Assembly: GCA_900541065.1 (NCBI GenBank) | Contig: UQIE01000030.1 | Span: forward strand, 1-22,086 | Source of the DNA: an uncultured Collinsella sp. | GTDB lineage: Bacteria; Actinomycetota; Coriobacteriia; Coriobacteriales; Coriobacteriaceae | Direction of reading: 5' to 3' | Length of the DNA: 22,086 bases | Shown: positions 14,483 through 22,067 of the stretch, piece by piece | Position numbering within the stretch: position 1 is the first letter of the stretch | How the letters are laid out: the number at the start of each line of letters is the position of its first letter | Program-made: the position numbers and the translations under genes | The notes under the pieces: generated by a model | What the model saw: the letters and a program-made list of their open reading frames with translations, nothing else | What the model was told of the DNA's origin: nothing | Databases searched by the model: none

Positions 14483-15343
14483 ATGTCTTTTGCCATCATA
14501 ACCGACTCCACGTCGGACATCTCCCCCGCCCGCGCCCAAGAGCTCGGCATTTACGTCATTCCGCTGCATGTGATTATCGAAGGCGAGGACCTGCTCGACC
14601 AGGTACAGATCACCGCCCAGGAGTACGTCGCCCGCATGGCCGGCTCCGAGCAGCTGCCGCATACCTCGCAGCCGAGTGCCGGCGAGTTCAAGGCGCTGTT
14701 TGACCGCGTGCGCGCCGATGGCCACGACAGCGCGATCTTTATCTCGCTGTGCAGCGAGTGGTCCGCCTGCTATTCCAATGCATGCCTGGTCGCCGAGACC
14801 CACGAGCTCGACGTGCGCTGCATCGATTCGCGCACCGGCTCGGGTGCCGAGGGCCTGCTGGTGGAGTACGCGCTCGCCATGCGCGAGGATGATCGCAGCC
14901 TGGACGAGACCGAGGCACAGATCCGCGCGACCCTGCCCGACGCGCACCTGCTGCTGATTCCCCGCACGCTCGAGAACCTCGTTAAGAACGGCCGCGCGCC
15001 CAAGCTCGCCGGCCAGCTCACGCAGATGCTCAATATTCGCCTGGCCGTTTCGCCGGAGTGGCAGTCGGGCGAGATCAAGGCCATCAAGAAGGGCCGCGGC
15101 GCCAAGCGCATCGTCGCCAACACCATGGCAGACTGCCTCGCGTTTTTGGCCGAGCATCCGGGCTCCAGCGTGCGCGTGCTCACGACCGGTGCCGCCGAGG
15201 AGCAGGAGCTTGTCGACGAGGCGCTCGCGGGCCAGGACTACGTAGACGCCGGCACCGGCCCCATCGGCTGCACCATCGCCACCCATGTAGGCGTCGACGC
15301 CATCGCCATCAGCTACTGCCCCCGCTACCAGCCCACCCACTAG
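14483..15343 (+). CDS. DegV family fatty-acid-binding protein
   Basis: Cytoplasmic protein of 286 residues in the DegV (FakB-like) family. The family binds a long-chain fatty acid and presents it to the kinase FakA for phosphorylation. Family signatures are the N-terminal IITDSTSDIS (5-14), the TSQPS loop (61-65) that binds the carboxylate, and the C-terminal domain ending GPIGCTIATHVGVDAIAISY with the conserved TH-G pattern. The start is ATG 14483 with GAAAGG seven bases upstream; the open frame further back has no ribosome site. No fakA lies in the window. Copy B of the 68-bp palindrome begins 14 bases after its stop. Confidence 0.94.
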   Translation: MSFAIITDSTSDISPARAQELGIYVIPLHVIIEGEDLLDQVQITAQEYVARMAGSEQLPHTSQPSAGEFKALFDRVRADGHDSAIFISLCSEWSACYSNACLVAETHELDVRCIDSRTGSGAEGLLVEYALAMREDDRSLDETEAQIRATLPDAHLLLIPRTLENLVKNGRAPKLAGQLTQMLNIRLAVSPEWQSGEIKAIKKGRGAKRIVANTMADCLAFLAEHPGSSVRVLTTGAAEEQELVDEALAGQDYVDAGTGPIGCTIATHVGVDAIAISYCPRYQPTH

Positions 15344-15356
15344 GGCCACCTTTACC

Positions 15357-15424
15357 ACTTGCGGTGAAATAGGGACTGTTTTTGGCATATCAACCGCAAA
15401 TCAATCCCTATTCCACCGCAACTT
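15357..15424. repeat. 68-bp palindromic repeat, copy B
   Basis: Core arms TTGCGGTGAAATAGGGA (15359-15375) and TCCCTATTCCACCGCAA (15405-15421) are complementary apart from one position. The centre, CTGTTTTTGGC...CCGC.AATCAA, closely matches copy C at 18919, so B and C belong to one subfamily. It lies 14 bases after the degV stop, where it can serve as terminator. Confidence 0.88.
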
Positions 15425-15512
15425 TATTGCCGCGCGCTACCCACATACAAGATATTGCTGGCGATTGGCGCGTTCCCAGCTGTTTGGGGAGCTTTGATTG
15501 GCCCCAACGATA

Positions 15513-15740
15513 CCCAGTGGGCAAAAAATGGCAAATATGAGTACTGTCACAATTTTAGTAACAGCAAAATCTAGCTGAAATTGCCCGCTTTCACCGAATT
15601 CAAACGCCATAAAGCCCCGAATCGTCGTGGTAAGGGGGTTAGAAATATCTAATCTCAGCCAATTGGTCTTAAATACTTTCCAAATGATATGGTACTAGCC
15701 AGGCAACAGTACTCATATTTGCCATTTTTTGCCCACCGGG
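15513..15740. mobile_element. 228-bp MITE-like element with 35-bp terminal inverted repeats
   Basis: Terminal inverted repeats of 35 bases (15513-15547 and 15706-15740) agree at 34 positions. They begin CCC(A/G)GTGGGCAAAAAATGG and continue into AAATATGAGTACTGT. The 158-base interior is AT-rich and encodes nothing recognisable; it includes a TTAGA/TCTAA hairpin. No transposase is present and no clear target-site duplication is visible. The form is that of a non-autonomous miniature transposable element. The flanks (15425-15512 and 15741-15949) hold no gene or tRNA that I can see. Confidence 0.8.
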
Positions 15741-15949
15741 TTCGGATGAAGCCCGCTCTTTACGCCTCCGGCTGCCCACATAACCGCAAATCCTGATTAC
15801 CAAGGGCCGTCGCGCGCCTTGGCATCGACCGAAAGCCACTCGCGGAGCAATCCCTCACCATTAGCGAACTTGAATCGAAATTATATATCCCAAGAAGTCG
15901 CAATGCCGTACCCTCGTCTCAGCAACTCCAACACAAGAATGGCATTCAA

Positions 15950-18934
15950 ATGGGCAACACCATGCATCAATACGCCCTCTTTGGGACCGCACAATTTAAA
16001 TACGATCAGACGATTGCGCACACCGCAGACCCACACCGACAAATCGTCATTTGCAACAACGGTTCAGACGTACGCTACGCCACACTTGAAGAGTGGGAAG
16101 AAGCCGGCGCTTTGTTCGATGAACGAGCACAAATCGAGGGCATCGTCACCAGTGCGAGCCCAGCACGTGACAAACTCGAGCTCTTTCGCAGCCTCTTTAC
16201 CGGGCGTAAAGATGTTTTCGCTCATGGATATCGCAGAAAAGACGGGGGCATCGGCTATACGCCCGCTTGCGCAAACGAGTGGAAGCCGGGAATTTGTCCC
16301 AAAGCAGCCCATCAAAAAGTCAAATGCGCAGAATGCCACAATCGCGTCTTCCCCGAATTAAGCGATGCCGCAATCATTGCTCACTTTAAAGGCAACGATG
16401 ACCGGTTCCGCGATGTCCTCGGGCAATATGTACTCGACAAGAACTGCAATACGAAAGTTCTCGTCATCGATTTTGACAAAGCAGACTGGAAAGAGGCAAC
16501 AAATGTCGTACGGCTTGTTGCAAAACGACGGAACATTAACGCCGCCGTCGAGCGCTCAAGGTCCGGCAACGGCGCACACATCTGGTTTTTCTTTCTCGAG
16601 CCAATCAGCGCAAAGGCTGCCAGAGAGTTTGGAAGTTGCCTTATAACCGAAGCTGCGGCGCTTAATAAGACAATCACGTTCGAGGCCTTTGATCGAATGC
16701 TACCCGCTCAGGACACTATTCCCGATGGAGGTTTTGGAAACCTCATCGCACTTCCCTTTCAAGGCAAGGCACAACGTGAAGGAAACAGCGTATTTGTAGA
16801 CGAACAATTCGAGCCCTTTCCCGACCAATGGCTTTATCTGTCGCAAGTCCAGCTGATTCCGCGCTCGACAGTGCAAAATCTGATCGAGACCACTGGGGAC
16901 AACCCACACGGGCTAGCAACAGTTACGGTCGCAAACAAGACCAAACGATATGCCCAAAAACCACGAAAGCGGCTACCGCTCACATCGCGGGACTTTCCTT
17001 CATCGCTGCCCGTCACGCAAGCCGATATGCTCTACATCCCCGAAAAGTCTCTGAGTCCTGCAGCTCAAATGGAAATCCGCGGGCTCGCAACATTCGCCAA
17101 CCCAGAATTCTATCGAGCACAAGCCATGCATCAATCGGTATTCGGTAAACCGCGACTTATAGACCTCAGCGAACTGAGAGATGGTTATGTTGCGATTCCC
17201 CGGGGCTGCAAAACTCAGCTTGAGCAGCTGCTCCGAGAAACCGACGTTACTGCCCACTATTCAGACGAACGCAAATCCGGCAATCAAATTGTGATGACAT
17301 TTAAAGGCGCCCTTCGCCCTGAACAGCAAATCGCCGCTGAGCAGCTACTTGGATACGAAGATGGAATCATGTCCGCGCCGACAGGCTTCGGTAAAACAGT
17401 CATTGGGGCTTACCTTATTGCCGCCATTGGCCTTCCAACGCTTGTCATCGTTCCCAAGACCGCGCTCATAGCTCAATGGAGATCTCAGCTCGAGCAGTTC
17501 CTCGACATTACGGACAACAGAGAACCCGTCCGAACTCCAAAAGGACGAATCAGCAAAAGACAGCCTCCGGTCATCGGACAAATAGGAGGGGGCAAAACCG
17601 CCGTAAGTGGCCTCGTCGACGTCGCTTCGTTTCAATCGCTGTCTGGCAAAGACCGCCAAACCGGAGAGCCGATAGCCAAGCAGCTCGTTCGCAATTACGG
17701 TCTCATTATCTGCGACGAATGTCACCATGCCGCCGCGCCACAGCTCGAGCTTGTTCTCAAGTCTGCCCCGGCCAAATACGTATACGGCCTTTCCGCGACG
17801 CCCGAGCGCTCCGACGGTCTCACGCGGGCGCTCTTTATGCTCTGCGGCCCACTTCGCTATGTCATAGATCCAAAAAAGCAAGCAATCCAGCAGGGCATCC
17901 ATCGCATCGTACGGCCTCGTTTTACCGGAATTCGACTACCCGCCTACGAGCCGGGCGCAAGCTTCAATCAGATTCTCGACCTGCTGTGCACGCATGCAGC
18001 TAGAAACGAATTGATTGTCAACGACGCTCTTGAAGCTGCGTCAAACGGTCGGCATCCGCTCGTGCTGTCTAAAAGGAAAAAGCATGCCGAGGAGCTGTTC
18101 AGGCTGCTTAAAGACCGAGGACACGAACCCATTCTCCTGACCGGGGAAATCGACGCCAAAGAAAGAAAAGCGATACTGAACAGTCTTCCCTGCTTCGAAC
18201 ACGAACATCGAATCATCGTCGCCACCGAAAGCCTTCTGGGCGAGGGCTTCGATCTGTCCTACCTTGACACTCTCCTCATTGCCACGCCGATATCGTGGGA
18301 CGGCAGCATCACGCAGCAGGCGGGCAGACTGCATAGAAGTCACGAGGGCAAGCGGCGGGTTGAGATATACGACTACGTTGACCTGTCGATACCCATGCTC
18401 GCCCGAATGTACCAGAAAAGACTCAAGACCTACGCCAAGCTCGGGTACGAGGTTTATGTAGCGAAAGACGCCAGCCAAGCCGAGGCAAACATTCTAATTG
18501 ACTCTTCGCATTTCCTTGAGACCCTAAACAAAGATATCGTCAATGCCACGAAGAACGTTTTCATCGCCGCCCCCTATGCATCTTCCGCATGCCTTACGAA
18601 ACTCAAGGATTCACTCACCAGCTCCATGACTCGAGGAATTAGCATTGAGATAATCGTTGCCTCAACTCCGCGCGATGACGCGAAGGCGGTCTTTGCCGAA
18701 ATGGGCATCGACTATTCCGTCAAAACTGAAGGGCGTTTGTGCGCGGCAGTGATTGACGAGGAAACCGTCTGGTACGGAACCATTCCATTACTGGCTTTTC
18801 CCAAGAATGAGGATTGCAGCATTCGTTTCAAAAGCAGCGAAGTTGCCGCCGAGCTTTTGGACGAAATCCAGCGAAGAGGAGAACCGAAAGCTGCATCAAC
18901 AAGCGGGACATCCCCATCACTTGCGGTGGAATAG
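15950..18934 (+). CDS. TOTE-type primase-helicase with PLD-like C-terminal domain
   Basis: Protein of 994 residues with four parts. (1) A Cys cluster, probably zinc-binding (Cys107, 116, 126, 129). (2) An archaeo-eukaryotic primase domain with the metal-binding pair Asp174/Asp176 (VIDFDKADW), the RSGNGAHIW motif with His210, and the TOTE signature QDTIPDGGFGNLIALPFQ (254-271). (3) An SF2 helicase: Walker A APTGFGKT (476-483), DECH box (589-592), SAT (615-617), motif VI QAGRLHR (790-796). (4) A C-terminal PLD-like domain (about 845-972) whose HxKxxxxD motif is degenerate, with Arg929 and Cys931 for His and Lys and Asp936 kept. The family is known as the core of TOTE conflict systems. The start is weak: no clear ribosome site, and the frame is open back to 15797 without a start codon. 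Composition is AT-richer than in the neighbours. The last four codons and the stop lie inside repeat copy C. Confidence 0.88.
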   Translation: MGNTMHQYALFGTAQFKYDQTIAHTADPHRQIVICNNGSDVRYATLEEWEEAGALFDERAQIEGIVTSASPARDKLELFRSLFTGRKDVFAHGYRRKDGGIGYTPACANEWKPGICPKAAHQKVKCAECHNRVFPELSDAAIIAHFKGNDDRFRDVLGQYVLDKNCNTKVLVIDFDKADWKEATNVVRLVAKRRNINAAVERSRSGNGAHIWFFFLEPISAKAAREFGSCLITEAAALNKTITFEAFDRMLPAQDTIPDGGFGNLIALPFQGKAQREGNSVFVDEQFEPFPDQWLYLSQVQLIPRSTVQNLIETTGDNPHGLATVTVANKTKRYAQKPRKRLPLTSRDFPSSLPVTQADMLYIPEKSLSPAAQMEIRGLATFANPEFYRAQAMHQSVFGKPRLIDLSELRDGYVAIPRGCKTQLEQLLRETDVTAHYSDERKSGNQIVMTFKGALRPEQQIAAEQLLGYEDGIMSAPTGFGKTVIGAYLIAAIGLPTLVIVPKTALIAQWRSQLEQFLDITDNREPVRTPKGRISKRQPPVIGQIGGGKTAVSGLVDVASFQSLSGKDRQTGEPIAKQLVRNYGLIICDECHHAAAPQLELVLKSAPAKYVYGLSATPERSDGLTRALFMLCGPLRYVIDPKKQAIQQGIHRIVRPRFTGIRLPAYEPGASFNQILDLLCTHAARNELIVNDALEAASNGRHPLVLSKRKKHAEELFRLLKDRGHEPILLTGEIDAKERKAILNSLPCFEHEHRIIVATESLLGEGFDLSYLDTLLIATPISWDGSITQQAGRLHRSHEGKRRVEIYDYVDLSIPMLARMYQKRLKTYAKLGYEVYVAKDASQAEANILIDSSHFLETLNKDIVNATKNVFIAAPYASSACLTKLKDSLTSSMTRGISIEIIVASTPRDDAKAVFAEMGIDYSVKTEGRLCAAVIDEETVWYGTIPLLAFPKNEDCSIRFKSSEVAAELLDEIQRRGEPKAASTSGTSPSLAVE

Positions 18935-18986
18935 GGACTGTTTTTGGCGTATTAGCCGCCAATCAATCCCTATTCCACCACAACTT
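18919..18986. repeat. 68-bp palindromic repeat, copy C
   Basis: Arms TTGCGGTGGAATAGGGA (18921-18937) and TCCCTATTCCACCACAA (18967-18983) match at all but one position. The centre resembles copy B. The left arm encodes the last residues (LAVE) and the TAG stop of the primase-helicase, so the repeat has replaced the gene's original 3' end or been adopted by it. It sits between two convergent transcripts and can terminate both. Confidence 0.9.
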
Positions 18987-18998
18987 GGAAATCGGCGA

Positions 18999-19307
18999 TC
19001 AGCCCAGCGGACCCTGAAACAGCTCCTGATGAGTGCCCATTCTGACCAGCCGGATCACAGGATTAGTCTTATGCGGTAAGTAGAGAACGACCACGTCGAC
19101 CAAGCCATCGGATAGGTGGAAATCGATGTGGCCGTTGTAGTTTCCGCCCGGGTTTGAAAGCTCATGGGCGCCATATTCCGCGGGAAGCGAGCCGTGAGCT
19201 GCAAGCTCTGCGACTGCCGCCTTAAACTCACTCTTTAGCTGCGGATGCATGCGCATCGTTCGTTTGTAGTCCGCCCTAAATTGAGCCTCGACTTTAATCT
19301 CGAACAT
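18999..19307 (-). CDS. yafQ: YafQ-family toxin (RelE superfamily)
   Basis: Ribosome-dependent mRNA interferase of 102 residues. The C-terminal half keeps the YafQ pattern: His60, His64 and Asp67 in NGHIDFHLSD, the strand DVVVLYL, and RMGTHQELF with His93 and Phe97, matching the catalytic His and Phe region of YafQ. The N-terminus (YKRTMRMHP...) also fits. The start at 19307 lies two bases after the antitoxin stop, with GAGGA inside the antitoxin's last codons, so the pair is coupled. All expected catalytic positions seem occupied, so the toxin is probably active. It is convergent with the TOTE gene, copy C between them. Confidence 0.92.
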   Translation of the reverse strand: MFEIKVEAQFRADYKRTMRMHPQLKSEFKAAVAELAAHGSLPAEYGAHELSNPGGNYNGHIDFHLSDGLVDVVVLYLPHKTNPVIRLVRMGTHQELFQGPLG

Positions 19308-19309
19308 CG

Positions 19310-19609
19310 CTATTCCTCATCGAGGAATGACATAAGCTCATCAGCGTTGTTGAATGACGGGCTATCGTCCGGCAAAATCCCCAACTCATGAGCCTCGGCG
19401 ATCACCATGGCACGCCTCGTCGCCTCGTTGGGCACCTCCGCCCTTCCTACAATCTCAAAAGGAATCTTTCGCTGATTTACAAGCTGCCGAACGGCAAGAT
19501 TGAGATAGGAATTGAGGCTGAGGCCGACCGAATCCAAGAACTCAGTCGCCTGTTCCTTGAGCCCCTCTTCGATGCGAACCGTCGTAGGCTTAACCGTTGC
19601 AGTAGACAT
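19310..19609 (-). CDS. dinJ: RelB/DinJ-family antitoxin
   Basis: Antitoxin of 99 residues. The N-terminal part (about 6-50: TTVRIEEGLKEQATEFLDSVGLSLNSYLNLAVRQLV) is the ribbon-helix-helix DNA-binding fold of DinJ/RelB. The acidic C-terminus (NADELMSFLDEE) is the part that usually wraps and neutralises the toxin. The ATG at 19609 has a perfect AGGAGGT site. It is the first gene of the pair, and the complex should repress the promoter through the repeated sites upstream. Confidence 0.93.
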   Translation of the reverse strand: MSTATVKPTTVRIEEGLKEQATEFLDSVGLSLNSYLNLAVRQLVNQRKIPFEIVGRAEVPNEATRRAMVIAEAHELGILPDDSPSFNNADELMSFLDEE

Positions 19610-19635
19610 ACGCGACCTCCTCGCCTCGTCTTTTG

Positions 19636-19689
19636 CATCAGTATACCCCGTTTTGATGGCATACTGATGTTAAATAGCATCAGTATGCC
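19636..19689 (-). promoter_or_regulatory. three-site operator of the toxin-antitoxin pair
   Basis: CATCAGTATRCC occurs three times: 19636-19647, 19658-19669 (inverted) and 19678-19689. The second and third form a perfect 12-bp inverted repeat with an 8-base spacer. A TATACT hexamer on the minus strand (19640-19645) inside the first copy may be the -10. This is the expected layout for cooperative autorepression by a ribbon-helix-helix antitoxin-toxin complex. Confidence 0.8.
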
Positions 19690-19721
19690 GTTCACATTAC
19701 TATAACAACAGTCACAGCGCC

Positions 19722-20480
19722 CTACATCAGCCCGCTCAGGGCGATGTCGACGGCTTCGTTGAGGTCGTCGGTGATATGCACGAGCTCGGGATCGAGCGGG
19801 CTGATCATACCGGCATCCATCACCGGGCCGTTGAGCCAGTCGAACAGGCCCTGCCAGTACTCGGTACCCACCAGCACAAGCGGCATGCGCTTGACCTTGT
19901 GCGTCTGCACCAGCGTGAGCACCTCGAACATCTCGTCGAGCGTGCCAAAACCGCCGGGAAACACGATAGCACCCGAGCTGTATTTGACGAACATGGTCTT
20001 GCGCACAAAGAAGTAACGGAAGTCCATGCCGAGGTTCACGTATTTATTGAGCCCATGCTCGTGCGGCAACTCAATGCCCAGGCCAACTGACTTGCCGTTG
20101 ACACTCGCCGCTCCCCTGTTGGCCGCTTCCATGATGCCGGGGGCGCCACCGGTGATGACCGCCACGCCACGTTGCGCAATCTTGCGACCGACCGCGCGTG
20201 CCGCCTTGTAGAGCGGATCGGTCTTGGGCGTGCGGGCGCTGCCGAAGATGGTCACCGCGGGCCCGAGCTCGGCAAGCGCGCCAAAGCCGTCGACAAACTC
20301 TGCCTGAATGCGCAGCACGCGCCAGGGGTCGGCATGCAGCCAGTCGGTCGACTCCTCGGGCGCCAGCAGGTTGGCGTAGGTGTTGTCCTTAGGAATCATG
20401 GGGCCGCGCATGAACACGGGGCCGCGGCGGTACGTCTCGTCGTAGGCAGGCTCGCCCTCGACATTCTCGTTCTTAATCAT
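19722..20480 (-). CDS. LOG-family (TIGR00730-type) protein
   Basis: Cytoplasmic Rossmann-fold protein of 252 residues. It has FGSAR (79-83), GGAPGIMEAAN (111-121) and the LOG signature PGGFGTLDEMFE (175-186), with Arg and Glu residues used for nucleotide-monophosphate binding. Related enzymes cleave cytokinin or purine nucleoside monophosphates to base and ribose phosphate; the true substrate in this lineage is unknown. It has a 70-residue N-terminal extension compared with the short LOG proteins, as in the longer TIGR00730 group. The start is ATG 20480 with TAGGAGT upstream. A strong terminator-like hairpin ends only about 16 bases before this start. Confidence 0.92.
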   Translation of the reverse strand: MIKNENVEGEPAYDETYRRGPVFMRGPMIPKDNTYANLLAPEESTDWLHADPWRVLRIQAEFVDGFGALAELGPAVTIFGSARTPKTDPLYKAARAVGRKIAQRGVAVITGGAPGIMEAANRGAASVNGKSVGLGIELPHEHGLNKYVNLGMDFRYFFVRKTMFVKYSSGAIVFPGGFGTLDEMFEVLTLVQTHKVKRMPLVLVGTEYWQGLFDWLNGPVMDAGMISPLDPELVHITDDLNEAVDIALSGLM

Positions 20481-20495
20481 GGGTACTCCTATCGA

Positions 20496-20544
20496 GAAAA
20501 AGAAAAACGGGCGGGGTCGACGCCATGCGCCAAACACCCGCCCG
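20496..20544 (-). terminator. terminator between tgt and the LOG gene
   Basis: On the minus strand CGGGCGGG (20537-20544) pairs with CCCGCCCG (20508-20515), followed by TTTTTCTTTTT. It is a strong Rho-independent terminator for tgt. It ends right before the ribosome site of the LOG gene, leaving no room for a separate promoter after it, so LOG expression must pass through it or start inside it. Confidence 0.85.
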
Positions 20545-20693
20545 AACATCAACCATTCGGTATGGTACCCACGATGCATCAAGTGCTTGCAAGCTATCGG
20601 TCAGCGGTCTCGCAGACCGTGTTAGCGAACGCGATGACCGGCCAGCGCTCGCCCCTTGCCGTTGCCAGCGCTCTGCAAGCGCCCGCGCCGCTC

Positions 20694-21833
20694 TTAGTAG
20701 TCCACCGCAGCAGGACTGTTCATCCAGTCGCTTACGAACGCACCGTAGCGGCCCTCGATAATGGCCTGACGGGCACGCTGCATAAGGTTGAGCAGGTAGT
20801 AGATGTTGTGCATCGACAGCAGAATGCCGCCGAGCATCTCCTTCTGCGTGACCATGTGACGGATGAGCGCACGGCTGTAACCGCCCGTGCACACCGGGCA
20901 GGTGCAGGTGGGATCGATGGGGCCGTCGTCATGCGCAAAGCGGGCGTTGCGGAAGTTAAGGCGACCTTCACTGGAGAATGCCGTGCCCATGCGGCCGGTG
21001 CGCGTCGGCAGCACGCAGTCGAACATATCGATGCCCACGCCCACACCGCGCACGAGGGTGGTGGGGTTGCCGACGCCCATCAGGTAGCGCGGCTTGTGCT
21101 TGGGCATGTACTCGCTTACGAGCGGTGCCAGGGTCTCGAACATGGTCTCGTGGTCCTCGCCCACCGAGTAGCCGCCGATGCCGTAACCGGGGAAGTCGCC
21201 GCACTCCTCCAGATGGCGCAGCGAGCGCAGGCGCAGATCTAGGTGCATGCCGCCCTGGACGATACCAAAGAGCGCCTGGTCGTCGCGGGTATGCGCCTTA
21301 TAGCAGCGCTCGGCCCACATGCTCGACAGCTCAACGGCGCGCTCAACGTAGGCGCGCGTGGCGGGATAGCCCGGGCACTGGTCGAGCTGCATGCAGATGT
21401 CGGAGCCGAGCTTCATGGCGATTTCCATGTTGTCCTCGGGCGTCCAGAACACGTGGCGGCCGTCGTAATCGTTGACGATAAAGCGCACGCCCTCATCGGT
21501 GAGCTTAACGGCGTCGTTATGGCTAAAGACCTGGAAGCCGCCCGAGTCGGTGAGGATGGGGCCGTGCCAGTTCATAAACTTGTGCAGTCCGCCCAACTCG
21601 GCGATGGTGTCCTCGCCGGGGCGCATGGACAGGTGATAGGTATTGGCAAGCACGATCTGGGCGCCGAGCTGCTTGACGGTCTCGGTGGGAATACCCTTGA
21701 CGTTTGCCTTGGTGCCCACGGGCATAAAGATCGGCGTCTCGATGTCGCCGTGCGGGGTATGTAGCACGCCGGCGCGCGCGTGCGTGGTCGGATCCTCGGC
21801 GATCAGGTCGAATTTAAAAAGGCTCTGGTCCAT
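20694..21833 (-). CDS. tgt: tRNA-guanine (queuine) transglycosylase Tgt
   Basis: Enzyme of 379 residues that exchanges guanine-34 of tRNAs with GUN anticodons for the queuosine precursor preQ1. Active-site marks: Asp96 in LTDSGGFQVFS, the substrate stretch GIVQGG (190-195), and the nucleophile Asp272 in GIDMFDCVLPTRTGR. The zinc site is Cys310, Cys312, Cys315 (CTCPVC) and His342. The ATG at 21833 is preceded by AAGGAG. No queA, yajC or secDF lies beside it, unlike in many bacteria. Length and motifs are normal. A 110-base region without a gene separates its stop from the terminator. Confidence 0.97.
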   Translation of the reverse strand: MDQSLFKFDLIAEDPTTHARAGVLHTPHGDIETPIFMPVGTKANVKGIPTETVKQLGAQIVLANTYHLSMRPGEDTIAELGGLHKFMNWHGPILTDSGGFQVFSHNDAVKLTDEGVRFIVNDYDGRHVFWTPEDNMEIAMKLGSDICMQLDQCPGYPATRAYVERAVELSSMWAERCYKAHTRDDQALFGIVQGGMHLDLRLRSLRHLEECGDFPGYGIGGYSVGEDHETMFETLAPLVSEYMPKHKPRYLMGVGNPTTLVRGVGVGIDMFDCVLPTRTGRMGTAFSSEGRLNFRNARFAHDDGPIDPTCTCPVCTGGYSRALIRHMVTQKEMLGGILLSMHNIYYLLNLMQRARQAIIEGRYGAFVSDWMNSPAAVDY

Positions 21834-21870
21834 AAACTGGAACTCCTTGGTTGCGGTTCATACGCAAACC

Positions 21871-21876
21871 ATTATA
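21871..21876 (-). promoter_or_regulatory. probable -10 element of tgt
   Basis: TATAAT on the minus strand, 37 bases before the tgt ATG. No convincing -35 hexamer is seen at the proper distance. The assignment rests on the perfect -10 and its position. Confidence 0.45.
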
Positions 21877-21956
21877 CGGGCAACCCGCAAAGAGCACCGA
21901 CTCGACAGAAACTAGTGCAAAGGAAACCTGCCCCCTGCACCAATGCACCAGGATAA

Positions 21957-21993
21957 AAATGATCCGTTTTCCTCCGTCCCCAACGGATCATTT
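21957..21993. repeat. 12-bp perfect hairpin (AAATGATCCGTT)
   Basis: AAATGATCCGTT (21957-21968) and AACGGATCATTT (21982-21993) form a perfect stem around a 13-base pyrimidine-rich loop. It lies upstream of tgt on the minus strand. It may be a bidirectional terminator or another palindromic repeat family; no second copy is in the window. Confidence 0.65.
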
Positions 21994-22026
21994 CCGACAG
22001 ACACTATGACCCAATCCGAGGGCACT

Positions 22027-22067
22027 AAAAAGACAGGAGCCCCCGCTCGTGACCGCGGGTCGGGGCT
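22027..22067 (-). terminator. terminator of a minus-strand gene beyond the window
   Basis: On the minus strand AGCCCCGACCCGC (22055-22067) pairs with GCGGGGGCT (22038-22046), with a small bulge. CCTGTC and then TTTTT follow. It points to a minus-strand gene ending just past the right edge. Confidence 0.65.

Noticed and set aside
12082..18986. CRISPR array formed by the repeated 68-bp sequences
   Set aside because: The three copies are kilobases apart, each is a palindrome at a gene end, and there are no regular spacers or cas genes.
20583..20693. Possible tRNA or small RNA between tgt and the LOG gene
   Set aside because: There are stems such as CGGTCT/AGACCG, but no cloverleaf, T-arm or anticodon arrangement could be drawn; kept only as a possible leader.
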